A DNA stretch of 64,000 bases, taken from positions 62,001 through 126,000 of the forward strand of contig CAJLLT010000002.1 of NCBI GenBank assembly GCA_905207625.1, in the 5' to 3' direction. Below, piece by piece: positions 52,235 through 60,726 of the stretch (position 1 is the stretch's first letter; every line of letters begins with the position of its first letter). Under the pieces are notes generated by a model. That model was given only the letters and a program-made list of their open reading frames with translations, was not told the DNA's origin and did not search any database. The stretch is from an uncultured Eubacteriales bacterium (lineage in GTDB: Bacteria; Bacillota; Clostridia; Oscillospirales; UBA644). A program made the position numbers and the translations under genes.

Positions 52235-53401
52235 ATGAGAATATATGCCGACAACGCCGCAACGACCCGTACAGACGAGCGTGTGGTTGGAAAAATGTTG
52301 CCCTTCTTCACCGAGATCTACGGAAATCCCAGCAGCGTACATCAGGCGGGACTTGACGCAAGAAAGGCTGTGGCTGAGGCAAGAGCTCAGGTTGCCGCGG
52401 CAATAAACTGCGACCCGTCCGAGATATACTTCACCGCCGGAGGTTCAGAATCCGACAACTGGGCAATAAAAGAAACCGCGAAAAAACTGGCAAAAAAAGG
52501 TAAACATATCATTTCCTCAAAGATAGAACACCATGCGGTTCTTCACTCTCTGGATGCGCTGAAAAAAGAGGGTTGGGAAATAACCCTCCTTGACGTTGAC
52601 GAGGGCGGATTCGTAAATCCCGCAGACCTTGAAAAAGCAATAAGACCCGACACGGTCCTTGTCACCGTAATGACCGCAAACAATGAGATAGGATCTGTCC
52701 AGCCCGTAGCGGAACTGGGCAGAATAGCCCATGAACACGGTGTTCTGTTCCACACCGATGCCGTACAGGCAATAGGTCATATTCCCGTGGACGTAAAGGC
52801 AATGAACATTGATATGCTGTCCATGTCCGCTCATAAATTCAATGCTCCCAAGGGAATAGGCGCGCTGTATATCAGAAAAGGGCTCGTAATGCCCAATCTT
52901 ATCGACGGCGGAGGACAGGAAAAGGGCAAACGTGCCGGAACGGAAAACACCCCGGGAATAGTAGGTATGGGTGAAGCAATAACCATTGCCTGCCGTGAGA
53001 TGAAGGAAAACTCCGAAAAACTCTCATATCTCCGGGACAAGCTCATCAACGGACTTGTACAGCGCATACCCTGCGTCAAAGTCAATACCCCCGATCACGA
53101 CAGCCTGCCGGGCATTGCGAATATAAGCGTCAGGTATATTGAGGGGGAGTCCATGCTTCTTATGATGGATCTTCACGGAATCTGCGCCTCTTCGGGCTCA
53201 GCCTGTACCTCAGGGTCCCTCGACCCCTCCCACGTTTTGCTTGCAATAGGACTGAACGCTGAGACCGCACACGGTTCAATACGCTTCAGCCTTGACAAAT
53301 ACAACACCGAACAGGAAGTAGACTATATCCTTGACACGTTCCCGGGAATAGTGCAGAAACTGCGCGATATGTCCCCTCTGTGGCACGGTCAGAAGGACTG
53401 A
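52235..53401 (+). CDS. nifS: Cysteine desulfurase, NifS/IscS type
   Basis: 388 residues. It takes sulfur from cysteine to give alanine and an enzyme persulfide. Blocks: YADNAATTRTDERV, GGSESDNWAI, NNEIGSVQPV, HTDAVQAIGHIPVDV, the PLP lysine near residue 201 in MSAHKFNAPKGIG, and the active cysteine in SSGSACTSGSLDPSHVL. It starts a nifS-nifU-mnmA-cupin operon. No Rrf2/IscR regulator is adjacent. Confidence 0.97.
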   Translation: MRIYADNAATTRTDERVVGKMLPFFTEIYGNPSSVHQAGLDARKAVAEARAQVAAAINCDPSEIYFTAGGSESDNWAIKETAKKLAKKGKHIISSKIEHHAVLHSLDALKKEGWEITLLDVDEGGFVNPADLEKAIRPDTVLVTVMTANNEIGSVQPVAELGRIAHEHGVLFHTDAVQAIGHIPVDVKAMNIDMLSMSAHKFNAPKGIGALYIRKGLVMPNLIDGGGQEKGKRAGTENTPGIVGMGEAITIACREMKENSEKLSYLRDKLINGLVQRIPCVKVNTPDHDSLPGIANISVRYIEGESMLLMMDLHGICASSGSACTSGSLDPSHVLLAIGLNAETAHGSIRFSLDKYNTEQEVDYILDTFPGIVQKLRDMSPLWHGQKD

Positions 53402-53420
53402 AGAAAGGAAGAATCGATAT

Positions 53421-53864
53421 ATGTACAGTGACAAAGTTCTGGACCATTTCAAGAATCCCCGCAATGTCGGTGAAATAGAAAACGCCGACGGCGTAGGCGA
53501 AGTAGGCAACGCAAAGTGCGGCGATATAATGAAAATGTTTCTCAAAATAGAGAATGACGTTATAGTTGACGTGAAGTTCAAGACCTTCGGTTGCGGTGCC
53601 GCGGTGGCAACATCCTCCATGGCAACGGAACTGGTAAAGGGTAAACCGCTGTCGGAAGCACTCAAGCTTACAAATAAGGCTGTTGTTGAGGCCCTCGACG
53701 GACTGCCCCCGGTCAAGATCCACTGCTCCGTTCTGGCTGAGGAAGCGATAAAAGCGGCAGTGCTTGACTATCTGAAAAAGAACAACATTTCCCCCTCCGT
53801 ATACGGACTTACCGAAGAAGAGCTTTCATGCAGCGGTTGTTGTGACCACTGCGGCAAGGAATAA
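53421..53864 (+). CDS. nifU: Fe-S cluster scaffold protein NifU/IscU with Cys-rich tail
   Basis: 147 residues. The three scaffold cysteines are C33 (GNAKCGD), C58 (FGCGAA) and C102 (IHCSVLA), with the Asp next to C33 that speeds cluster release. The last dozen residues add C137, C140, C141 and C144 in SCSGCCDHCGKE, a second possible metal site. It receives sulfur from the NifS encoded 19 bp upstream. Confidence 0.96.
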   Translation: MYSDKVLDHFKNPRNVGEIENADGVGEVGNAKCGDIMKMFLKIENDVIVDVKFKTFGCGAAVATSSMATELVKGKPLSEALKLTNKAVVEALDGLPPVKIHCSVLAEEAIKAAVLDYLKKNNISPSVYGLTEEELSCSGCCDHCGKE

Positions 53865-54895
53865 TGAAATCCGTAGTTTTGGGGCTGAGCGGCGGAGTTG
53901 ACAGTTCCACCGCGGCGGCGATACTTCGTGATGCCGGATATGATGTGACCGGGGTATATTGTCTGATGCACGGGCATTCCGGGGAAGGTATTGCCGATGC
54001 CCGTGCCGTGGCCGAAAGCGTCGGGATAAAGTTCGATACGGTGGATCTTACCGGGCAATTTGAAAAGTATGTCATTTCAGATTTCCTCGACTGCTACAGG
54101 AACGGACGGACGCCGAACCCTTGCACAGTATGCAACCCCAACGTGAAATTCCGCAGTCTTTGCGACTATGCCGACCGTATAGGCGCCGAATTCGTTGCGA
54201 CAGGGCATTATGCCGGAACCGGGTGTGAAAACGGACGGTATTTCATCAGAAAATCGGAGTACAAGGATCAGAGCTATATGCTTTGGGCTCTTACTCAGTC
54301 CCAGATTTCAAGGCTTCTGCTTCCACTGTACAACGAGTACAAACCGGACGTGAGAAAACGGGCTGAAAGTTACGGGATTCCCGTTGCGGAAAAGCCGGAC
54401 AGCCTCGATCTCTGTTTCGTCCCGGACGGAGATTACGCCTCTTTCATCGAACGGAGAACGGGACCTTTTCCGGAGGGTGACTTCTGGCTTAAGGAAGAGA
54501 ACCGTGCCGTAGGCAGACACAAAGGAATAATTCACTATACCGTGGGACAGCGCAAGAATCTCGGAATCAGTCTCGGAGTCCCCGCCTATGTCTGCGGTTT
54601 TGATATCGCGAACAACAGAGTTATAATAAGCAGGAAAGATGTGACCGACTGCACCCGGCTGAGTTGTTCCGGAGCGGTTTTTCAGGCACTTGACCCGTCG
54701 GTCGGAAGCTTTGACGCGGATGTCAAGATCCGCTATGCCCACAAAGGGGCAAGAGGAAAAGTAACCCTCACCGAAACCGGCTTTACCGTGGACTTTTATG
54801 AACCTCAGAGAGCCGTTACTCCCGGACAGTCAGCAGTGTGTTATCTGGAAGACAGAATACTCTGCGGCGGCGTTATAAATCAGGAGGAAATATGA
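53864..54895 (+). CDS. mnmA: tRNA-specific 2-thiouridylase
   Basis: 343 residues. It activates U34 of Glu, Gln and Lys tRNAs with ATP and inserts sulfur. Motifs: GLSGGVDSSTAAA (PP-loop), the first catalytic Cys in NPCTVCNPNVKF, ATGHYAG, SYMLWALTQSQ, and the DLCFVPDGDY block with the second Cys; then VGRHKGIIHYTVGQRKNLG. The start overlaps the nifU stop by 1 base, so the sulfur donor and acceptor are translationally linked. Confidence 0.97.
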   Translation: MKSVVLGLSGGVDSSTAAAILRDAGYDVTGVYCLMHGHSGEGIADARAVAESVGIKFDTVDLTGQFEKYVISDFLDCYRNGRTPNPCTVCNPNVKFRSLCDYADRIGAEFVATGHYAGTGCENGRYFIRKSEYKDQSYMLWALTQSQISRLLLPLYNEYKPDVRKRAESYGIPVAEKPDSLDLCFVPDGDYASFIERRTGPFPEGDFWLKEENRAVGRHKGIIHYTVGQRKNLGISLGVPAYVCGFDIANNRVIISRKDVTDCTRLSCSGAVFQALDPSVGSFDADVKIRYAHKGARGKVTLTETGFTVDFYEPQRAVTPGQSAVCYLEDRILCGGVINQEEI

Positions 54896-55239
54896 TACGG
54901 AAATCGACCGAAATGCAACAGGAGATCCGTCCGCAGATGAGAGGCGGAAAAGGCGAAGTAAAAATAATAAAAGCATTTGAAAAAGATGAAATAAAGTCCT
55001 CCGTGCGTATGTACGCTGTCCTGGAGCTTGAACCCGGCTCATCCATAGGGGAACATATCCATGAGGGAGAGGATGAACTTTTCTATATCCTTTCCGGTAC
55101 CGGCAGAGTTACGGACAACGGCGCATGTCACACCGTTACCGCAGGAGATTCCGTCCTCACGGGGGACGGCGGAAGCCATGCCATAGAGAATATCGGAAAC
55201 GATACTCTCCGCGTTCTTGCGACAGTCACAACATACTGA
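54892..55239 (+). CDS. Cupin domain protein
   Basis: ATG 54892 overlaps the mnmA stop (ATGA) and has AGGAGG upstream. 115 residues. A single conserved beta-barrel: motif 1 GSSIGEHIHEGEDELFYILS with His-His-Glu metal ligands, motif 2 GDSVLTGDGGSHAIENIG with the third His. Small cupins bind metals and small acids; the substrate cannot be told. A terminator follows at once, closing the operon. Confidence 0.9.
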   Translation: MIRKSTEMQQEIRPQMRGGKGEVKIIKAFEKDEIKSSVRMYAVLELEPGSSIGEHIHEGEDELFYILSGTGRVTDNGACHTVTAGDSVLTGDGGSHAIENIGNDTLRVLATVTTY

Positions 55240-55242
55240 AAA

Positions 55243-55270
55243 AAAGCTCCCTTTTCCGGGAGTTTTTTCT
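55243..55270 (+). terminator. Terminator of the nifS-cupin operon
   Basis: Arms AAGCTCCC and GGGAGTTTTTT with loop TTTTCC. Confidence 0.87.
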
Positions 55271-55272
55271 GA

Positions 55273-55290
55273 TTTTACACGGATTTTACA
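55273..55290. promoter_or_regulatory. Tandem TTTTACA repeats (PhoP-box-like)
   Basis: Two identical TTTTACA copies at 55273-55279 and 55284-55290 (11-bp period) end 9 bp before the -35 box. Known Firmicutes PhoP boxes are TT(A/T)ACA repeats with this spacing. The gene they precede encodes an OmpR/PhoB-type regulator, so they suggest autoregulation. Confidence 0.6.
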
Positions 55291-55299
55291 AACCCGCAC

Positions 55300-55328
55300 T
55301 TGAAATTATAACCTTGTAATGGTAGAAT
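55300..55328 (+). promoter_or_regulatory. Promoter of the two-component operon
   Basis: TTGAAA (55300-55305), 17-bp spacer, TAGAAT (55323-55328). Confidence 0.7.
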
Positions 55329-55360
55329 ACTTTTGAAAATGATAAACGGAGGGAACAGTT

Positions 55361-56029
55361 ATGATATATTTACTCGAAGATGATGACAGCATCCGGGAGC
55401 TTGTTGTTTATACTCTCAACAATTCGGGTTTTGAGACAAAGGGGTTTGCTCTTCCCTCCCAGTTCCGGGAAGCGGTAAAAAAGGAAGTCCCGGAGCTTGC
55501 GCTTCTGGACGTTATGCTTCCGGAAGAGGACGGGCTTTCCGTTCTGCGTTCCCTGAGAGGTGACAGCCGGACAAAAAAACTTCCAGTGATCATGCTTACC
55601 GCAAAAAGCAACGAATACGACAAGGTACTAGGGCTGGACTGCGGAGCGGACGATTACGTTCCCAAACCTTTCGGAATGATGGAACTCATCGCCCGGATAA
55701 AAGCCCTGCTCAGACGCTCACGTCCGGAAGAGCCCGAAGCGGAAATGTCCGTAGGCGGGCTGGTGCTGAATCCCGAAAAACATACAGTGGCCGTGAACGG
55801 AGAACAGGTTGCCCTTACGCTGAAGGAATTTGAAACGCTCAGGCTTCTGATGGAAAACAGAGGAAAGGTCATGACCCGGGACGTGCTTCTGGACACGGTA
55901 TGGGGCTATGACTTTGACGGGGAAAGCCGGACCGTGGACGTACACATCCGCTCCCTGAGACAGAAACTCGGGAACTGCGGCGCCCTCATTGAGACCGTCA
56001 GGGGCATAGGTTATAAGATTTCGGACTGA
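55361..56029 (+). CDS. Response regulator, OmpR/PhoB family
   Basis: 222 residues. Receiver domain: EDDDSIRELV, phosphorylation site D50 in ALLDVMLPEEDG, MLTAKSNEYDKVLGLDCGAD and the Lys in DDYVPKPFGMMELI. The C-terminal winged helix shows TLKEFETLRLLMENRGKVMT and DGESRTVDVHIRSLRQKLG. It pairs with the kinase 14 bp downstream. The TTTTACA repeats upstream favour a PhoP-like role in phosphate starvation, but no phosphate genes are in the window. Confidence 0.95.
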   Translation: MIYLLEDDDSIRELVVYTLNNSGFETKGFALPSQFREAVKKEVPELALLDVMLPEEDGLSVLRSLRGDSRTKKLPVIMLTAKSNEYDKVLGLDCGADDYVPKPFGMMELIARIKALLRRSRPEEPEAEMSVGGLVLNPEKHTVAVNGEQVALTLKEFETLRLLMENRGKVMTRDVLLDTVWGYDFDGESRTVDVHIRSLRQKLGNCGALIETVRGIGYKISD

Positions 56030-56043
56030 GGTGGCAGACAGAT

Positions 56044-57672
56044 ATGACTAAAAAAATTTTTCGTTTGGTGTTTCTTGTAGCTCTGGCGGTTCTTCTTACG
56101 TCAATGCTTCTTATAACGGCGGTGGTATACGAGCATTTCACGGACAAAGCGACCTCCAAGCTTGCCGATACCGCTGTGTATATCTCCAGGGGATATGAGG
56201 CATTGGGAGAAAGCTATCTTGAATCCCTTAAAGGAATCTCCGACCGTATAACCCTCATAGACAAGGACGGAAGTGTTATTTTTGACAACCAGGGCAACGC
56301 CTCGGAGTTTGAAAACCACCTTGGCAGGAAGGAAATAGCTGATGCCATAAAATACGGTTCGGGAACGGCGGACAGGTATTCCGAGACCATTTCGAAAAGA
56401 ACCTTTTATTATGCCCTCAGACTCTCCTCCGGGCAGATACTTCGTGTCAGCAATACCGATTACAGCTCCGTCATGATACTTGTGGGAATGCTCAGACCGT
56501 TCCTCCTTATTGCGGCAGCAATACTTATTGTCTCGGCGATTCTCGCCTCGGCGACGGCAAAAAGCGTTGTCGGACCGATAAACCGTATAGATCTGGAAAA
56601 CCCCATGGAATGCAAAGCATATCCCGAGCTTTCCCCTCTGATAACAAAGATAGAATATCAGAATCACACTATCCGCCGGCAAATGAGAGATCTCCAGCGC
56701 AAGCAGCAGGAATTTTCGGCAATTACCGCAAACATGAGCGAGGGACTTGTTATCTCGGACGGATCGGGAAAAATCATATCCAGGAATTCAGCGGCGGAAA
56801 AACTTCTCGGTAAAGAGAAACTTGCTTCCACGGACTTTCTGAAACTCTGTGCCGATACCTCCGGCGGCAAGCACTCCATAACCGAAGCGTCCGTCGGCGA
56901 CGGAGTCATACAGATCATCGCCAATCCGGTCAAAGAGGATGAAAAGCCTATCGGGGCCGTCCTTCTCATAATTGACGTCACGGAAAAAAGCCATCAGGAA
57001 CAGATGCGCAGAGAGTTCACCGCAAACGTCAGTCACGAACTTAAAACTCCCCTTACCTCCATCTCCGGCTTTGCGGAAATAATAAGGGACGGAATTGCCA
57101 AAGACGAGGACGTTGCCCGTTTTGCGGATAAAATATATATGGAAGCGAAAAGGCTCGTGGATCTGGTCAACGATATAATAAATCTTTCCCGTCTCGATGA
57201 GGCCTCGCCGGAAATACAGAAAGAACCGGTGGATCTGCGGGATGTGTGCGCGGCGGTGATAGAAAGCCTTTCGGATATGGCGAAAAAACTGGACGTGACG
57301 CTGTCTCTGGATGCGGAAGAAGCGGTTATAGACGGAATAAAGCCAGTTATAGAAGAGATGGTCTACAACCTCACCGATAACGCCATAAAATACAATAAAC
57401 CTCATGGAAGGGTCGATGTAACGGTAAAGAAAACCGACTCTGACGTAGTTCTGTCCGTTGCCGACACGGGAATAGGTATTCCCGCACAGGATATTCCCAG
57501 GGTAACGGAACGTTTTTACCGGGTGGATAAAAGCCATTCCAGACAGATCGGCGGAACAGGACTCGGTCTTTCGATAGTGAAACACGGGGCGGCTCTGCAT
57601 CGGGCAGGCCTGCGTATAGAAAGCGAACGGGATAAGGGGACAACGGTCTCATTGACCTTCCCCCGTAAATAA
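56044..57672 (+). CDS. Sensor histidine kinase, PhoR-like
   Basis: 542 residues. Two membrane helices (LVALAVLLTSMLLITAVVYE and about residues 150-172) flank an external domain of about 125 residues. A PAS domain follows (about 232-315, MSEGLVISDGSGKIISRNSA), then HisKA with H331 in NVSHELKTPLTSISGFAEII, and HATPase with NLTDNAIKYN, SVADTGIGIP and GGTGLGLSIVKH. This is the PhoR/WalK layout. A terminator follows at 57693. Confidence 0.94.
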   Translation: MTKKIFRLVFLVALAVLLTSMLLITAVVYEHFTDKATSKLADTAVYISRGYEALGESYLESLKGISDRITLIDKDGSVIFDNQGNASEFENHLGRKEIADAIKYGSGTADRYSETISKRTFYYALRLSSGQILRVSNTDYSSVMILVGMLRPFLLIAAAILIVSAILASATAKSVVGPINRIDLENPMECKAYPELSPLITKIEYQNHTIRRQMRDLQRKQQEFSAITANMSEGLVISDGSGKIISRNSAAEKLLGKEKLASTDFLKLCADTSGGKHSITEASVGDGVIQIIANPVKEDEKPIGAVLLIIDVTEKSHQEQMRREFTANVSHELKTPLTSISGFAEIIRDGIAKDEDVARFADKIYMEAKRLVDLVNDIINLSRLDEASPEIQKEPVDLRDVCAAVIESLSDMAKKLDVTLSLDAEEAVIDGIKPVIEEMVYNLTDNAIKYNKPHGRVDVTVKKTDSDVVLSVADTGIGIPAQDIPRVTERFYRVDKSHSRQIGGTGLGLSIVKHGAALHRAGLRIESERDKGTTVSLTFPRK

Positions 57673-57692
57673 CGGCACGCTACATAAAAATC

Positions 57693-57735
57693 AAAACGGG
57701 CGGTCTCTGTAACGGGACTGCCCGTTTTCAGTTAA
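57693..57735 (+). terminator. Terminator of the two-component operon
   Basis: Arms AAAACGGGC and GCCCGTTTT (57693-57701 and 57720-57728) with a long loop. Confidence 0.75.
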
Positions 57736-57789
57736 AAATAAGGAAAGCCATTTCCGATCTGTTTTTTTGCAAAAAAAACGGGGTACCTA

Positions 57790-57818
57790 TTGACAAACCG
57801 GATCATATAGGGTATAAT
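57790..57818 (+). promoter_or_regulatory. Promoter of the AbrB-ABC exporter operon
   Basis: TTGACA (57790-57795), 17-bp spacer, TATAAT (57813-57818): full consensus. Confidence 0.9.
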
Positions 57819-57834
57819 GTATTACAAGTAATAC
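57819..57834. promoter_or_regulatory. Palindromic operator over the transcription start
   Basis: Perfect inverted repeat GTATTAC-AA-GTAATAC beginning one base after the -10 box. A repressor bound here would block the strong promoter. The AbrB-type protein encoded 25 bp downstream is the obvious candidate; a distant regulator is possible. Confidence 0.7.
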
Positions 57835-57858
57835 TTTTCTTACGTCGCGGAGGGTTTT

Positions 57859-58143
57859 ATGGAAAAGGACGGGAAGTATATCGGAACGGCAAAGATCGGG
57901 CCGAAGGGACAGATAGTTATCCCGAAGGAAGTACGGCAAATGTTCGGTGTGAAACCGGGCGACAGTCTTATAATTCTCGCAGACAGGGAAAAAGGGATCG
58001 CTCTTCACAGGCTGGAGGTTTTCTCCGCAATAGCCGACAGTATTCTTTCCGGAAAAGGTGACAGCATTTATCCGGAAAATACGAAGCAGGAAAACGAAAC
58101 CTTTGCCAGAGTGATCAAAGAGGTGGAAAAACAGAATGACTGA
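57859..58143 (+). CDS. AbrB/SpoVT family transcriptional regulator
   Basis: 94 residues. The swapped-hairpin DNA-binding domain is at residues about 8-50: GTAKIGPKGQIVIPKEVRQM and FGVKPGDSLIILADREKGIA. A charged C-terminal tail follows. GGAGG precedes the ATG. It overlaps the ATPase gene by 8 bp, so the three genes form one operon, with a palindrome over its own promoter. Confidence 0.93.
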   Translation: MEKDGKYIGTAKIGPKGQIVIPKEVRQMFGVKPGDSLIILADREKGIALHRLEVFSAIADSILSGKGDSIYPENTKQENETFARVIKEVEKQND

Positions 58144-58864
58144 AATAGATATCCGCGGACTTACGAAGAAATACGGAACAAAAACCGCTGTTGACAATAT
58201 ATCTCTCACTGTGGACAAAGGTGAATTCTTTGCCCTGCTCGGCATGAACGGAGCGGGAAAAAGCACAACAATAAAAATGCTTTCCTGTCTTATCGCTCCC
58301 TCCTCCGGTGATGCTCTCATTTCCGGGCACAGTATTATCAGACAGCAGACCCAGGTCAAAAAGATCATAAACGTTTCGCCCCAGCAAACGGCAGTGGCAC
58401 CGAATCTTACGGTAAGAGAGAATCTGGAATTTATCTGCGGGATATACGGTGACACAAAGAACGCGGCAAAGCAGAAGTCCGAAGCGATGATTAAAAGATT
58501 CGGACTGGAAGAAGTCGGAGGATCAAAGGCGAAAACTCTTTCAGGAGGCTGGTGCAGACGTCTTTCCGTTGCAATGGCGCTGATCACTGACCCGGAGGTC
58601 CTTTTCCTGGATGAACCGACCCTGGGTCTTGACGTTCTGGCACGAAGGGAACTCTGGTCACTCATATCGCAGTTGAAGGGTTCGGTCACGGTAATTCTTA
58701 CCACTCACTACCTTGAAGAAGCGGAACAGCTCTGTGACAGGATAGGTATAATGACCGCAGGAAGGATTGCGGCAGTAGGAACAACGGAACAGCTTAAGGA
58801 GAAAACCGGGAAGCAGACCCTTGAAGAAGCATTTATTTCCCTTTGCGGAGGTGAACTGAAATGA
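58136..58864 (+). CDS. ABC transporter ATP-binding protein (ABC-2 export type)
   Basis: 242 residues. P-loop LLGMNGAGKSTTIKML, Q-loop VSPQQTA, signature LSGGWCRRLSVAMAL (Trp at the usual Gln place), Walker B VLFLDEPTLGLDVLARREL, and switch His in LTTHYLEEAEQL. It belongs to the DrrA/NatA-like class that drives drug, lipid or peptide export. Its stop overlaps the permease start (ATGA). Confidence 0.96.
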   Translation: MTEIDIRGLTKKYGTKTAVDNISLTVDKGEFFALLGMNGAGKSTTIKMLSCLIAPSSGDALISGHSIIRQQTQVKKIINVSPQQTAVAPNLTVRENLEFICGIYGDTKNAAKQKSEAMIKRFGLEEVGGSKAKTLSGGWCRRLSVAMALITDPEVLFLDEPTLGLDVLARRELWSLISQLKGSVTVILTTHYLEEAEQLCDRIGIMTAGRIAAVGTTEQLKEKTGKQTLEEAFISLCGGELK

Positions 58865-59598
58865 AAATGATGACTTTTGCCCTCCGGAACACAAAGGAAA
58901 TACTCCGGGATAAACTGACCCTTTTCTTCGGACTCGGATTTCCGATAATACTGCTACTCATGATGACACTGATGCAGTCAAATCTCCCCGTGGACATATT
59001 CAATCTCGATTCCCTGACTCCGGGGATGGTTGTTTTCGGACTTTCCTTCATATCTCTTTTTTCCGCAACAGTAATTTCAAAAGACCGTTCCGGAAGTCTC
59101 ATTCTGAGGCTTTATACGTCACCGATGAGCCCCACGGATTATATTTTCGGATATACCCTTCCTCTACTGCCCATGGCGTTGGCGCAGGCGGCAATATGCT
59201 ATGGCGTAGCGGTGATACTCGGACTGAAAATAAGCTCGGGGATAGCGCTTGCCCTTATAACCGTAATCCCGTCAAGCCTGGTTTTCATCGCTCTCGGACT
59301 GCTTTGCGGCAGTATATTCAATGACAAACAGGTTGGGGGAATCTGCGGAGCACTTCTAACAAACGTATCAGTCTGGCTTTCCGGAACCTGGTTCAGCCTT
59401 GACCTTCTGGGACCGGTATTCAAAAAGATCGCAAATTGTCTGCCTTTCTGCCATGCGGTGGAGGCGGGGCGGATAGCTCTGTCCGGAAACTTCGGAGGAG
59501 CCCTTATCCATATTGCGTGGGTTCTGGGATATGCGATAGTGCTTTTCGCGGCTGCGGCACTGGTGTTCACAAGGAAAATGCACAGTGACAATATCTGA
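58861..59598 (+). CDS. ABC-2 type transporter permease
   Basis: 245 residues with six membrane helices. N-terminal cytoplasmic RNTKEILRDKLTLFFGLGFP is the elbow helix and first segment; SKDRSGSLILRLYTSPMSPTDYIFGY is the conserved loop of ABC-2 (DrrB-like) permeases; then GSIFNDKQVGGICG and a final VLFAAAALVFTRKMH. With the ATPase it forms a half-size exporter. The substrate is unknown. Confidence 0.94.
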   Translation: MKMMTFALRNTKEILRDKLTLFFGLGFPIILLLMMTLMQSNLPVDIFNLDSLTPGMVVFGLSFISLFSATVISKDRSGSLILRLYTSPMSPTDYIFGYTLPLLPMALAQAAICYGVAVILGLKISSGIALALITVIPSSLVFIALGLLCGSIFNDKQVGGICGALLTNVSVWLSGTWFSLDLLGPVFKKIANCLPFCHAVEAGRIALSGNFGGALIHIAWVLGYAIVLFAAAALVFTRKMHSDNI

Positions 59599-59642
59599 TA
59601 CCAGCCCTGCCCCGCAACGATGATAACATATGATAAAAGATA

Positions 59643-59678
59643 TGACCCTCCGTTTCCCGGAGGGTCTGTTATTTTTTG
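59643..59678 (+). terminator. Terminator of the AbrB-ABC operon
   Basis: Arms GACCCTCCG and CGGAGGGTC with loop TTTCC, followed by TGTTATTTTTT. Confidence 0.87.
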
Positions 59679-59699
59679 AAAATACCGTTAAAGGACAAG

Positions 59700-60710
59700 T
59701 TAACCGGGGAAGGCTATTCCCAGGTGTTTATACGCCGCCTGAGTGGCGCACCTTCCGCGTGGGGTACGGTTAAGAAAACCAAGCTGCATAAGATACGGCT
59801 CATAGACATCCTCTATTGTGATGCTTTCTTCGCCCACGAGAGCGGCGAGAGTCTCAAGTCCCACCGGTCCGCCGTTGAAATTTCTGATTATAGCCTCAAG
59901 CATCCGCCGGTCCAGTCCGTCCAGACCGAGACTGTCTATATCCAGCCGTTTCAGTCCGGTGTCTGCAATTTTTTTATCTATTACCCCGTCACCCATGACC
60001 TGCGCAAAATCCCTGATACGTTTAAGAAGCCGGTTCGCAATCCGGGGAGTTCCCCTGCTGCGTGCGGCGATCTCTCCGGCACCGTCGGCGGTGATCTCTA
60101 TGCCGAGAATTCCCGCAGAACGGGTAACAATATGTGTCAGTTCCTCCCGGGAATAGAGCTCCAGCCGCAGAAGCACCCCGAAACGGTCCCTCAGCGGTGC
60201 GGTAAGCTGTCCGGAACGTGTAGTCGCGCCGATCAGAGTAAACTTCGGCAAATCCAGCCGCACGCTTCTTGCCGCAGGCCCCTTGCCTATGACCACATCC
60301 ACCTCGTAGTCCTCCATGGCAGAGTACAGTATTTCCTCCACAGGCCTGGACAAACGGTGTATCTCATCAATAAAAAGAATATCGTTATCCTGAAGATTTG
60401 TAAGCAAGGCAACAACATCCCCGGTTTTTTCCAATGCCGGACCGCTGGTGACGCGGATCGAAACCCCCATTTCGGAAGCTATAATATTGGCAAGGGTGGT
60501 CTTTCCCAGACCGGGAGGGCCGTAAAGGAGAACATGATCCAGGGATTCCTGCCTCCTCTTTGCGGCCTCAATGTATATGTTCAGGTTTTCCTTGACCTTC
60601 TCCTGCCCGATATAATCCTCAAGACGTCGGGGACGCAGGGACGCTTCCGAATCGTCCTCGGAGCGGATCTTTCTTGCGGAAAGAAGCCTCTCGTCAAATT
60701 CCATTTCCAT
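59700..60710 (-). CDS. ruvB: Holliday junction branch migration helicase RuvB
   Basis: 336 residues. AAA+ motor: LDHVLLYGPPGLGKTTLANI (P-loop), DILFIDEIHRLSRPVEEIL, GATTRSGQLTAPLRDRFG (sensor 1 and arginine finger), RSRGTPRIANRLLKRIRDF, and the C-terminal winged helix ending EPYLMQLGFLNRTPRGR. With RuvA it moves Holliday junctions. It follows ruvA by 16 bp. Confidence 0.99.
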   Translation of the reverse strand: MEMEFDERLLSARKIRSEDDSEASLRPRRLEDYIGQEKVKENLNIYIEAAKRRQESLDHVLLYGPPGLGKTTLANIIASEMGVSIRVTSGPALEKTGDVVALLTNLQDNDILFIDEIHRLSRPVEEILYSAMEDYEVDVVIGKGPAARSVRLDLPKFTLIGATTRSGQLTAPLRDRFGVLLRLELYSREELTHIVTRSAGILGIEITADGAGEIAARSRGTPRIANRLLKRIRDFAQVMGDGVIDKKIADTGLKRLDIDSLGLDGLDRRMLEAIIRNFNGGPVGLETLAALVGEESITIEDVYEPYLMQLGFLNRTPRGRCATQAAYKHLGIAFPG

Positions 60711-60726
60711 CAGTTCTTACTGCTCC

